46,199 nucleotides of DNA, taken from an uncultured Acidimicrobiales bacterium. GTDB lineage: Bacteria; Actinomycetota; Acidimicrobiia; Acidimicrobiales; SZUA-35. The notes below the pieces were generated by a model, which was not told the DNA's origin, did no database searches, and worked only from the letters and a program-made list of their open reading frames with translations. The translations under genes were made by a program, and so were the position numbers. This document shows, piece by piece, positions 32,817 through 41,581 of this stretch. The first letter of the stretch is position 1, and each line of letters begins with the position of its first letter. Where the stretch lies: positions 1 through 46,199 of the forward strand of contig CALHFG010000026.1 in assembly GCA_938029215.1 (NCBI GenBank), read 5' to 3'.

Positions 32817-34727
32817 ATGGCTCTAACTTCTCGTAAGCCCCGTCTAACAGAACCGTTAGTGCGGGAGAACGGTGAACTTCGTCCCGCCACATGGGATGAG
32901 GCACTGACTCGGGTAGCGGACGGATTTCGCTCGGTTCGGGACACGAAGGGCGGCGATGGGTTTGCCGTGTTCAGCTGTTCTAAAAGCACCAACGAAATGA
33001 ACTATGCGGCCCAGAAGTTCGCTCGCACGGTGTTGGGCACGAACAACATCGACTCCTGCAACCGAACTTGACACGCTCCTAGCGTCGTCGGTCTGGCGAC
33101 AGTATTTGGAGCAGGTGGCGGAACGGTTTCGTACAAGGAAATCGAAGAAACCGACGTCATCTTGCTTTGGGGTTCCAATGCCCGAGAAGCCCACCCCATC
33201 TTCTTCCATCACCTCATGCAGGGACTCCAGAACGGCGCTTCGATGTACGCCGTGGATCCACGCCGCACGAGCTCGGCCAAGTTTGCCGATCTCTGGTTGG
33301 GTCTTGAACTTGGTTCCGACGTTGCGCTGGCGAACACCGTCGCCAACTACATCGTGTCCAACGATCTGCACAACAAAGAGTTCATCGCTCACAGCACCAC
33401 AGGCTTTGACGCATATGTCGAAAGCTTGTCGGAATACACCCTCGAACATGGCGAAGCACTCACCGGAGTTCCGGCGGCAGCCATCGCCGAAATGGCGACG
33501 GCCTATGCGACGGCCGAAAAGGCTCAGATCCTTTGGACCCTTGGCATCACCGAGCATCACAATGCTGTCGACAACGTGCTCTCGCTCTGCAACCTGGCGT
33601 TGCTTACCGGCCATGTTGGTCGATGGGGAAGCGGTCTCGTACCGCTCCGCGGCCAGAACAACGTTCAGGGCGGCGGCGACATGGGCGCGTTGCCCAACAA
33701 GCTGCCCGGATTCCAGAACATCACCGACCCAGAACACCGTGGCAAGTTCGAAAAGGTCTACGGCAAAGAGATTCCCGCCGAGGACGGGATTCATCTCACG
33801 CTCATGTTCGAAGCGATGGAGCGCGGTGAGATCACCGCGGCCTACGTCATCGGCGAGAACCCGGCAGACTCCGAAGCCGATATCGCCCACGCTCGCAAGT
33901 TGCTGAAGGGCCTCGACCTCCTGGTGGTGCAGGACATCTTCCTCACCAGAACAGCCGAGCTCGCCGATGTTGTGCTGCCCGCGTCGGTCGGGTGGGCCGA
34001 GTGCGATGGGACGGTCACCTCCTCTGAACGTCGGGTGCAACGGGTCCGCGCTGCGGTTCCACCTCCCGGTCTTGCTCGCCATGACCAGGACATCCTTCGC
34101 GACCTTGCCCATCTGCTCGACTATCCCGAGTGGGGCGACCCAACCCCTGAAGATCTTTGGGAAGAACTACGTTCGCTGTCGCCGTTGCATGGCGGCATGA
34201 CCTACGACCGTCTTGAAGCCGAAGGCGGGTTGCAATGGCCGTGCCCAGACCTCGACCACCCAGGAAGCCCATTCCTTCATGGGTGGCTGTGGGAACCAGA
34301 TCTTGGTGGCCGAGCCGGTGCACCGTTCTCGCCCGTGGTAGCTCAGGGGCCCAAAGAACAGCGCACCGAAGAGTTCCCCCTCTGGATGACCACGGGCCGT
34401 TCCCTCGACAGTTACAACACCGGTGTGCAAAGCGGGCAGATGAATAGCCCAATTCGCTACGGAAATGCGCTCGACATGAACCCGGCCGATGCGGCTCAAC
34501 TGAACCTCGTCGACGGCGAGACCGTGAAAGTCAGCTCGCCCCGTGGTTCGGTAGAGATGCCAATCCGGGTGCAACCCGACATTCCCGTAGGCCTCACCTT
34601 CACTACGTTCCATTTCCCCGAGCTCGTTGATATCAACCAGCTCACAAATGATGCCTGGGACAAACGGTCAGGGACCGCCGAATTCAAGGCCGCCAGCATT
34701 CGAGTAGAAAAGCTCGTGACGGCCTAG
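32817..34727 (+). CDS. fdhA: formate dehydrogenase catalytic subunit, molybdopterin part, selenoprotein (Sec85)
   Basis: One frame of 636 residues if UGA at 33069-33071 is read as selenocysteine; a plain reading stops after 84 residues. The context is DSCNRT-Sec-HAPSVVGL, matching the Sec-His site of bacterial formate dehydrogenases, and the frame continues without shift. Further marks are ILLWGSNAREAHPIFFHH, AVDPRRTSSAKFADLWL, WTLGITEHHNAVDNV, and RGQNNVQGGGDMGALPNKLPG; the C-terminal molybdopterin dinucleotide domain has MTTGRSLDSYNTG. The enzyme oxidises formate to CO2. The usual N-terminal [4Fe-4S] domain is missing here and is encoded at 36503. An in-frame TGA directly precedes ATG 32817, so this start is firm. 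Confidence 0.93.
33069..33100 (+). promoter_or_regulatory. selenocysteine UGA codon and bacterial SECIS hairpin
   Basis: UGA is at 33069-33071. Downstream, GTCGTC (33084-33089) pairs fully with GGCGAC (33095-33100, one G-U pair) and presents the loop GGTCT (33090-33094). The loop begins 18 bases after the UGA, the same distance and the same GGUCU loop as in the Escherichia coli fdhF SECIS as I remember it. This is the element bound by SelB. The selenocysteine machinery genes (selA, selB, selC, selD) are not in the window. Confidence 0.9.
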
Positions 34728-34757
34728 CCCGGACTCGAGAAACCGCAAAGAGAGCTC

Positions 34758-36500
34758 ATGACCGACCTACATCTCACTGCCGATCGCGCCACCGACGCCG
34801 AGGCTGCGGCGATCGATGCCGCAATTGTTGAGTGCGGGCTTGAGCCCGTAATCATCGACGAAACCGACCGACTGGTGCGCGGCGGGCTGCATCGAGCCAA
34901 CAATGCCCGGCACGGTCTCCTTCCTGCGCTCCACGCGCTCCACAACGTCAGTGGCTGGATTAGTCACGGCGGCATCAACTACATCGCTCAGACCTTGGGT
35001 GTGCCACCGGCTGAGAGCTTCGGCGTTGCCAGCTTCTATGAGATGTTCCGGATGGAAGACCCGGGTCATACCGACGATGTTGTGCATGTATGCGTCGATG
35101 GTGCCTGTCAGATCGCTGGAGCCGATGGCGTTATCGTTTCGCTCGAGGCGTCGGGCACCACTGTGCATCGCAGCCCTTGTCTGGGTCAGTGCGAGCGCGC
35201 TCCGGCTCAGTTTGTACAGGGGAACCAGGGTCGCCCCGACTTCGTGGCGGCGGACCGTGAACCTACGGTGATCCCACAGCAGGGAGACCCAACCCTTCGG
35301 CTACTTAAGCGTATGGGTGTCACCGATCCCGAAAGTCTCGATGATTACGTCGCGTATGGCGGCTACTCCGCGCTCGCCAAAGCCTTCTCGATGGGAGCCG
35401 AGGCGGTCCTCGACGAGGTCGACTCCGCCGGGCTGAAAGGGCGAGGCGGCGCGGCATTCCCCACCGCCTTCAAGTGGAGAGGCGTCCGTGGCGCAGACGG
35501 CGACAAGAAGTGGATCGTGGTCAACGCCGACGAATCCGAGCCGGGCACCTTTAAGGATCGTCACCTGATGGAGCTTGATCCGTTCTCGATTGTTGAGGCC
35601 GCCACGATCGCCGGTTTTGCAACCGGTGCCCAGAAGGGTTTCATCTACGTTCGAGGCGAGTATCCGCTGGCGACGAAGCGACTGCAAAACGCCATCGATG
35701 TCGCTCGAGAGCGAGGTTTCTTAGGCGACGGGATTGCCGGCTCGTCGATCGGATTCGAGTTGGAGATCCGACGCGGCGCAGGCGCCTACATCTGCGGTGA
35801 AGAAACAGCACTGTTTGAGTCGCTTGAAGGGTTCCGGGGTGAGCCTCGCCAGAAGCCTCCGTTCCCCACCACCCACGGGCTGTTCAAGCAACCGACGGCG
35901 ATCAACAATCCAGAGACGCTCGTCAATGTGCTCGGGATCTTGAACGATGGATCCGAGGCATACAAGCAGCTGGGAACGCCTGACTCAACCGGAACCCGGC
36001 TGTTCTGCCTGTCCGGGCACGTCGCCAACCCCGGCCTGTATGAGGGTCCACACGGTATGACGCTAGGCGAGGCCATCGAGATGGCAGGTGGACCAACCGG
36101 AGAACTTCGTGCTGTTCTGCTCGGCGGCGCTGCGGGCAGCTTTGTAGGTATCGATCAAATGGATCTGCCGCTTTCTTTCGAAGGCACCCGCGCTGCAGGC
36201 GCATCGTTGGGATCGGGCGTGGTGAAGTTGTTCAACACCGAGACCGACTTCCAAGCCGTTGTCACCCGAATTGCCGAGTTCTTTCGAAACGAGAGCTGCG
36301 GCCAGTGCGTCCCCTGCCGTGTGGGGGTGGTCAGGCAACACGAACTGATCATCCGGACCGCCGGCCGGTCGATGAACGGCGAGCGGTCCTTGCTCGACGA
36401 CATGGATGCCGCAATGAAGGACGCCTCGATTTGTGGTTTGGGCCACACCGCATCAACGGCGGTTCGATCCGCTATCGACCTTGGACTCATTGGAGCCTGA
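34758..36500 (+). CDS. fdhB: NADH-binding diaphorase subunit of formate dehydrogenase (NuoE-NuoF fusion)
   Basis: 580 residues. The N-terminal NuoE-like thioredoxin fold carries the [2Fe-2S] ligands Cys112, Cys117, Cys141 and Cys145 (VCVDGACQ and CLGQC). The NuoF part follows from about residue 180: GLKGRGGAAFPTAFKW (NAD/FMN binding), VVNADESEPGTFKDRHLM, GAGAYICGEETALFESLEG, and the [4Fe-4S] motif ESCGQCVPCRVG with the fourth Cys in ICGLGHTA. It takes electrons from the catalytic subunit and reduces NAD+. It lies between the two genes that make up the split catalytic subunit, 30 bp after fdhA and 2 bp before the next gene. Confidence 0.95.
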   Translation: MTDLHLTADRATDAEAAAIDAAIVECGLEPVIIDETDRLVRGGLHRANNARHGLLPALHALHNVSGWISHGGINYIAQTLGVPPAESFGVASFYEMFRMEDPGHTDDVVHVCVDGACQIAGADGVIVSLEASGTTVHRSPCLGQCERAPAQFVQGNQGRPDFVAADREPTVIPQQGDPTLRLLKRMGVTDPESLDDYVAYGGYSALAKAFSMGAEAVLDEVDSAGLKGRGGAAFPTAFKWRGVRGADGDKKWIVVNADESEPGTFKDRHLMELDPFSIVEAATIAGFATGAQKGFIYVRGEYPLATKRLQNAIDVARERGFLGDGIAGSSIGFELEIRRGAGAYICGEETALFESLEGFRGEPRQKPPFPTTHGLFKQPTAINNPETLVNVLGILNDGSEAYKQLGTPDSTGTRLFCLSGHVANPGLYEGPHGMTLGEAIEMAGGPTGELRAVLLGGAAGSFVGIDQMDLPLSFEGTRAAGASLGSGVVKLFNTETDFQAVVTRIAEFFRNESCGQCVPCRVGVVRQHELIIRTAGRSMNGERSLLDDMDAAMKDASICGLGHTASTAVRSAIDLGLIGA

Positions 36501-36502
36501 AC

Positions 36503-37393
36503 ATGACCATCGCTGAGACCACGACCGAAAACCCGGACGAAACCCCGATCGAAACCTCCGTTACCTTGACGATCAACGGCAGTCCCGTAACCGTCGATCA
36601 AGGCCAAACCGTCCTCGATGCGTGCACCTCGGCTGGCATCGACACGCCCACGCTTTGCTATGCAGAGAATCTCACGCCGGTGAACGCGTGCCGAGTTTGC
36701 GTCGTGGAACAGGAGGGTTCGCGGACCCTTGTGCCCAGCTGCTCCCGCAAAGCCGAAGACGGAATGGAGATCCAAACCGACAGCCCCCGGGTTCGCCACT
36801 CTCGAAAGATGGTGCTCGAATTCCTCGGGTCTGGTGTCGACATGAGCCAGGCCTATCAGGTTCATCGCTGGATGGACGAGTACGGCGCTGACCCCGGTCG
36901 ATACGGCCCCGAGGCGGCCAGAATACGTGAAGATGTGAAGGTCCAAGACGACCTCTACATCCGGGACTACGACAAGTGCATCCTTTGCTACAAGTGTGTC
37001 GAGGCCTGCGGTGATGACGCTCAGATGACCTTTGCCATCTCCGCCTCTGGCCGCGGGTTTGACGCCCGGATCAGCACAGAATTTGACGTAACGCTGCCCG
37101 ACTCCGCCTGCGTGTACTGCGGAAACTGTGTGGGCGTGTGTCCGACCGGCGCGATTCAGTTCAAGACCGAGTTTGATATGCGACAGGCCGACAACTGGAA
37201 GCCTGAAGAACAGACGGTCACCCAGACGGTCTGTTCCTATTGCGGTGTCGGCTGCAACCTAGAACTCCATGTGCAGGACGAAAAGATCGTAAAGGTGACG
37301 TCTCCTGCTGATCACAGCGTCACCCACGGGCATCTTTGTATCAAGGGTCGGTTCGGTTGGACCTATGTTCAACCAACCATTGAACGCCGCTAG
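36503..37393 (+). CDS. formate dehydrogenase iron-sulfur subunit: detached N-terminal part of the catalytic subunit
   Basis: 296 residues from ATG 36503, 2 bp after the previous stop. A [2Fe-2S] ferredoxin domain has Cys52, Cys63, Cys66 and Cys80. Two [4Fe-4S] motifs follow: Cys159, 162, 165, 169 and Cys203, 206, 209, 213. The C-terminal end is the Fe4S4 domain that normally begins the molybdopterin chain: CSYCGVGC...HLCIKGRFGW with Cys244, 247, 251 and 279. It stops exactly where the catalytic part encoded at 32817 starts (KPRLTEPLVRENGELR). The His-Cys3 cluster usual between the first two domains seems absent. Both proteins are needed for one active alpha unit (inference). Confidence 0.9.
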   Translation: MTIAETTTENPDETPIETSVTLTINGSPVTVDQGQTVLDACTSAGIDTPTLCYAENLTPVNACRVCVVEQEGSRTLVPSCSRKAEDGMEIQTDSPRVRHSRKMVLEFLGSGVDMSQAYQVHRWMDEYGADPGRYGPEAARIREDVKVQDDLYIRDYDKCILCYKCVEACGDDAQMTFAISASGRGFDARISTEFDVTLPDSACVYCGNCVGVCPTGAIQFKTEFDMRQADNWKPEEQTVTQTVCSYCGVGCNLELHVQDEKIVKVTSPADHSVTHGHLCIKGRFGWTYVQPTIERR

Positions 37394-37496
37394 TTAGCCC
37401 AGGCCCGAGAGGGTCCTCAAATACCGCGCATGGGGAGCTTAGACTCGCCTTTTCCGTTTGCGGGTAGCCGCATCAACAAGCTTGAGGAGAAGGGCG

Positions 37497-37670
37497 ATGG
37501 CAGACACTGCCGCACCGCTGCTGAGCCCGCGAAGGCTCGTGGTCTGGTATCTCATTCTTGCGTTAGTTGGGGTCGTGCTCATGCTGACGGCGGGACCACC
37601 GAACACGTTCGAACCCAGTCCGGTGATGTCGCCTCCGCCCGCCTCGATCGCGGAAGACGCAGACGGCTAA
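37497..37670 (+). CDS. small single-helix membrane protein (57 residues)
   Basis: ATG 37497 follows GAGGAGAAGGG at good spacing, which favours it over an in-frame ATG 39 bases upstream. The product has one helix (LVVWYLILALVGVVLMLTAG) preceded by basic residues and followed by a Pro/Ser-rich tail. No family is recognised. It lies 103 bp after the formate dehydrogenase operon and its stop overlaps the stop of the convergent amidase gene by four bases. Confidence 0.6.
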   Translation: MADTAAPLLSPRRLVVWYLILALVGVVLMLTAGPPNTFEPSPVMSPPPASIAEDADG

Positions 37671-39262
37671 GCGGTTACTTCGATGTCGGGATGAGCCGAC
37701 TCTTCTCCGAAGTGAACGGCCACTCTCGCCACGTCTGCCCGGGCGACACTGAGGGCATCTCGACCGTGGTCGCGCTTTTCCACCCCGTCGGGCCGGGTCA
37801 CGATAACGAGACATGGTTCGCTACGCAGAACAAACACCGCGTTCGAGCGGGCCGCCACGATGGCGGCTGAAGCTCGGTCGGCACGCTTGACCAACAACGA
37901 GTCGACCCGGGTCCATTCGAGACGGTCGGCCTCGGCACTGGACGGAGTCTGGGACGCCAACGTCTGGACCTCGCGGGAGAGCTCCTCTACGCCCCGTTCG
38001 GTATCGATGGGCGCGCCGCCTTCGACCGCCCACCAGACCCGTTGTGGTCCGACCGGTGGCGCCTCTGCCTCGCTTTCGGGTCCCCGTAGAGCGAAGGGGA
38101 CCGCGCTCGCCCCTACAGCTCCTGCCCCTACTACAGCCCCAATGCCCAGGCGCGTGGGCACGTCGATGTTGCCGTCGTCCTGGAGTTCGCTCGTTTTAAC
38201 TACGGTGATCGACGATGCGGCGGTTGGGTCGGTCGCCATGTCGGCCGCGTCGTCTTCTGAATGTCGCTTGGCCACTACGGCGATCGCGGCACCGGCCGCA
38301 ACGACCGCGCCAGCTCCTATCGCGAGCGGAACCAGGCTGGACCGGGTTTGGTCGGTCGTGGAGGGTTCGCCAGCGGCTACCTCGGCCGGTTCATCAACAC
38401 CGATGGTCGAGGAGGTGGATGAGGAGTCATCGGTGGCGGTGGTGGTGGGTTCGGCAGTTGTGGGTGCCGCCGTCGTGGGCGCAGCGGTGGTTGGTGCTGT
38501 TGTTGGTGCGGTGGTCGGCGCAACGGTCGTGGTGGTCGCGGCGACGCGAAGGTTGTTTACCAACCCGGGCATCGTTCCGGTGAGGAATGCGTAGCCAGCC
38601 TCACCCGGGCAGGCGGTGAGTGACACATCGCGGTGACCCGACAAGGTGGACAATGTCATCTCGGCGCCAGCGGCGAACCGACTGGAACCGCGACTGTTGA
38701 GGGTAACGGTTGCACCCGGTGAGGTATCGATGTCGTATCGGTCTGAGAGAAACGCCAACAGCCACGCCATCGATGCGGTGGCCGCCTCGGTGGGTGGTTG
38801 ATCGCTGAGGTCGCCGAGGAAACAACACAGTTGCGAGAACCCTTGGTTACCACCGGTTGCGGAGCCGACGACCGGACCGGCGAGGCTTCCCTCGCGGGTC
38901 TCCCAAATTTCGCCATATCGGTCCACCATGAAGTTGTACGCCGTGTCGGCCCACTGTTTCTCGGGCCCGGTGTGAAAGTCGTAAATGTCGCGTAGGAGCT
39001 TTGCCACCTGGTCTTCTCGGTAGGTGTTGCCCGGAATCAACGTGTGATGAACCACGAGCAGTCGAACGTCCTCGGTTTCTAGGGCGAACTTGGGGAGACG
39101 CCCGTCGCCAGCCCAATCGGTTCGAGGCCGGATGGAGAATTCTTGACGGCGTCGGTTGACGTTCTGTAGATACTGCGCAGCCGCAGGAACCGGAAGGCCG
39201 TACGCGGCCAAGCCGGCGATCCCCGCGATCAGGGCGCGTCGACTCAGAGGACCGGAGGTCAT
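37667..39262 (-). CDS. exported N-acetylmuramoyl-L-alanine amidase (PGRP fold) with membrane-anchored C-terminal extension
   Basis: 531 residues. A signal sequence, RRALIAGIAGLAAYGLPVPAAAQ, with twin Arg but no full Tat motif, is followed by the amidase domain (about 40-245): LVVHHTLIP and GHRDVSLTACPG provide Zn ligands, with YNFMVDRYGEIWETREG between. A Thr/Pro/Ala-rich low-complexity linker (about 245-305) follows, then one or two hydrophobic stretches (LVPLAIGAGAVVAAGAAIAVV and GIGAVVGAGAVGASAVPFAL) and a ~130-residue C-terminal domain I do not recognise. It would cut peptide stems from peptidoglycan. It starts 16 bp after pabBC on the same strand. Confidence 0.88.
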   Translation of the reverse strand: MTSGPLSRRALIAGIAGLAAYGLPVPAAAQYLQNVNRRRQEFSIRPRTDWAGDGRLPKFALETEDVRLLVVHHTLIPGNTYREDQVAKLLRDIYDFHTGPEKQWADTAYNFMVDRYGEIWETREGSLAGPVVGSATGGNQGFSQLCCFLGDLSDQPPTEAATASMAWLLAFLSDRYDIDTSPGATVTLNSRGSSRFAAGAEMTLSTLSGHRDVSLTACPGEAGYAFLTGTMPGLVNNLRVAATTTTVAPTTAPTTAPTTAAPTTAAPTTAEPTTTATDDSSSTSSTIGVDEPAEVAAGEPSTTDQTRSSLVPLAIGAGAVVAAGAAIAVVAKRHSEDDAADMATDPTAASSITVVKTSELQDDGNIDVPTRLGIGAVVGAGAVGASAVPFALRGPESEAEAPPVGPQRVWWAVEGGAPIDTERGVEELSREVQTLASQTPSSAEADRLEWTRVDSLLVKRADRASAAIVAARSNAVFVLRSEPCLVIVTRPDGVEKRDHGRDALSVARADVARVAVHFGEESAHPDIEVTA

Positions 39263-39278
39263 TGCTCGACAATAGTGC

Positions 39279-41075
39279 TTAGGGGGTTATCGAGAGTGTC
39301 ATCCAACCCCTGACACTATTGATCAGCCAGGCGCGGTTCTCAGCGCTCGCCAATCGAAGCTCTTCGACGCCAATTGGCTCTTCAATGAGAACTCCACCGT
39401 CCAGCAGATGCTGACGGAACACGCCGGCCAGAAGCCCGTCGGCTACCGGCGGGGTGAGCAGAAGCCCCGCTCGATTCCGGATCACCACATTGGCCCGGGT
39501 CGACTCGGTCACGTTGCCGTGAACTCCGATGAGCACCACATCATCGACGGCTGGATGGCGTTCGAGCGCCGCGTTGTAGGTCTGTCGATTGGTCGTCTTG
39601 TGCAATAGGAACGGATCGTCTGGCTGCACCGGGTCAGAGTCGATAGTGGCCTCAACGGACAGGTGGCCGAATGCGGCGCCGCCAGACGAGGTCGGCTGAT
39701 CGTGGAACAGTCCGGTCGCTCCGAGCGGTTGCGGGTTAAGCGTCAGGGTCCCGTCGCGGCGCAGCACCGCCCGAAGTTTGCAGGCGTCGTCGCTGGTGAA
39801 CCGCAACACCTGAGTCCGTAGCTCCTCTGCGTCGTAGGTGAACTCAAAGAAGTCTGCGGAGTGCTCGAGTCGCTGGAGGTGTTGGTCGAGCAGCCAAAAC
39901 CCACCGTCGACTTGAAGGTCCTCATCGTCGGGGTCGAACCGGAACGATTCGATCAGGGCGATGTCTTGGTCTGCCGCCAGAAGCACCCGGCTCTTTACCC
40001 GCGTCTCGTGCCACTCGTCGCTGGGATCAGAATCCCAGACAATTCCGCCGCCGACCCCGTAGGTCGCTCGTCCGGCTTGCCGATCGATCCACACTGTTCG
40101 AATCGCCACGTTCCACTCATCGCGGCGACCATTGACCGAACCTGCGGGTGAGAGCACGCCGATGGAACCGGTGTAGACCCCTCGGGCCTGGGTCTCCAGT
40201 TCGGTAATGATCTCGGTCGTACGAACCTTCGGTGCCCCGGTGATCGACGCTGGCGGGAACGTGGCGGTGAGGAGTTCGCGCAGGCTGGCTCGGCTGCGGG
40301 CGGTGACCGTGGACGTCATTTGAAGCACCGTGGGGTACTGCTCCACCTCGTGGAGCGCGGGCACCTGAACCGAACCGATGTCGGCAATGCGACCAAAGTC
40401 GTTGCGCATCATGTCGACGATCATCGTGTTTTCGGCTCGGTCCTTCTCGCTTGCGATGAGCAACGCCGGGTCGGTTCCGGCTGGTCTGGTCCCTTTCATT
40501 GGCTTGGAGAGCAGCTCGTTCTCCCGCTCCCGGATCAGAAAGAGCTCCGGTGAAGCCGAGCACACCACGCTGTCACCGAGGTCGAGGTAGGCCTGGTGCT
40601 CACCCTGTTGGGCCGCGGCCAGGGCCGCAAACAGTCCCTCGGGGTCTCCGGCAAATCGTGCGCCCAGTCGAAGCGTGAGGTTGACTTGGTAGGTGTCTCC
40701 GGCCTCGATGAACCGATGGACCGTTCGCACACCCTCTTCAAAGTTGGACCGCGAAATGAGCGGGCGCCGAGGACCGAACCAGTAACTGCCCCCGGCTGGC
40801 TCTGACTCGCAGACCGAGCCGGGATCGAAGATCCCAAAGTGAACCAGCGGAACCGTTGCATCTCGATGGCTCCGGATCGCGGAATCGAACGCGGGTCCTG
40901 CGTCGTAGCTAACAAGCCCGACAGCCCAGCTTCCGGCCGACACCGAAGCCTCGATCTGATCGAGGGCCGGTAGAACTTCATCGAGGCGGTCGGCGATGAT
41001 GACCGAAGTCGGTTCGACGCATCGCAGCCAGGCTCGGTGGTCTCCGTGCTGTGCTCGCACCAGTGCCGACTGCAC
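39279..41075 (-). CDS. pabB: aminodeoxychorismate synthase component I fused to aminodeoxychorismate lyase (PabB-PabC)
   Basis: 598 residues from GTG 41075. The N-terminal ~390 residues are chorismate-binding: LLSKPMKGTRPAG (catalytic Lys/Thr region), ENTMIVDMMRNDFGRIA, FPPASITGAPKVRTTEII and YGVGGGIVWDSDP. The remaining ~200 residues are a class IV aminotransferase-like lyase: LLHKTTNRQTYNAAL (PLP Lys) and GNVTESTRANVVI. The fusion makes p-aminobenzoate from chorismate and glutamine-derived ammonia; a separate PabA is needed and is not here. It shares a strand and tight spacing with the methyltransferase genes, which suggests folate supply for that pathway (inference). Confidence 0.94.
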   Translation of the reverse strand: MQSALVRAQHGDHRAWLRCVEPTSVIIADRLDEVLPALDQIEASVSAGSWAVGLVSYDAGPAFDSAIRSHRDATVPLVHFGIFDPGSVCESEPAGGSYWFGPRRPLISRSNFEEGVRTVHRFIEAGDTYQVNLTLRLGARFAGDPEGLFAALAAAQQGEHQAYLDLGDSVVCSASPELFLIRERENELLSKPMKGTRPAGTDPALLIASEKDRAENTMIVDMMRNDFGRIADIGSVQVPALHEVEQYPTVLQMTSTVTARSRASLRELLTATFPPASITGAPKVRTTEIITELETQARGVYTGSIGVLSPAGSVNGRRDEWNVAIRTVWIDRQAGRATYGVGGGIVWDSDPSDEWHETRVKSRVLLAADQDIALIESFRFDPDDEDLQVDGGFWLLDQHLQRLEHSADFFEFTYDAEELRTQVLRFTSDDACKLRAVLRRDGTLTLNPQPLGATGLFHDQPTSSGGAAFGHLSVEATIDSDPVQPDDPFLLHKTTNRQTYNAALERHPAVDDVVLIGVHGNVTESTRANVVIRNRAGLLLTPPVADGLLAGVFRQHLLDGGVLIEEPIGVEELRLASAENRAWLINSVRGWMTLSITP

Positions 41076-41087
41076 CCCGACTCCTCT

Positions 41088-41573
41088 CTACCGACCCTGC
41101 GACAGTGCGCCGGTGGTTGTGATGAATCGATCCGCATCCCAGAATCGTGTGTAGTACGAGGCGGCAAGACCGACCACGCACATCACCGCACCCACGAGTA
41201 CCGGTCCGTCGTCGCGAGCGGCAAGCAGCAAGAAGCCCACCCCGACCAGCGTCATAAATACCGAGATGAAAAACCGGCCGTACAACGTGCCTGAACCGCC
41301 CGAGGTGTCGACGGTGATGTCGGGGTCGATCTTTGCCAGAGTGTCGATGATCCGGGCGAACAATTCGTTGTGGCGAGGGCTCGCAAACGACATGCTGTTC
41401 TTTACCGAGGTGATTGCAACCTCGCCGGCGTCGGATCGGAGCAGCATGCTGTTGGAGCTCCCGTTGGCGTGACGGTTTTTCGCCAGTCCAACGAAGTGAA
41501 CGCCCTTCAAGTCCAGGGCGAATTCTCCCTCACAGAGCAGGTGTGCCTGCGGGGTGAGTTCCCATTGCTGCAT
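41088..41573 (-). CDS. unrecognised two-helix membrane protein in the methyltransferase operon
   Basis: 161 residues. The N-terminal ~95 residues are soluble, starting MQQWELTPQAHLLCEGEFALDLKGVHFVGL, and look like a PH-like or roadblock-like small domain, but I cannot name it. Two helices follow (FFISVFMTLVGVGFLLLAA and VLVGAVMCVVGLAASYYT). It sits 8 bp after the MttB-family gene and 12 bp before pabBC, so it is probably co-transcribed. No motif gives a function. Confidence 0.75.
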   Translation of the reverse strand: MQQWELTPQAHLLCEGEFALDLKGVHFVGLAKNRHANGSSNSMLLRSDAGEVAITSVKNSMSFASPRHNELFARIIDTLAKIDPDITVDTSGGSGTLYGRFFISVFMTLVGVGFLLLAARDDGPVLVGAVMCVVGLAASYYTRFWDADRFITTTGALSQGR

Positions 41574-41581
41574 AGGTGCTG

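Noticed and set aside
32817-33071. An 84-residue truncated protein or frameshifted pseudogene at the start of fdhA
   Set aside because: The reading frame is the same before and after the TGA, the TGA is exactly at the known Sec site, and a SECIS hairpin follows.
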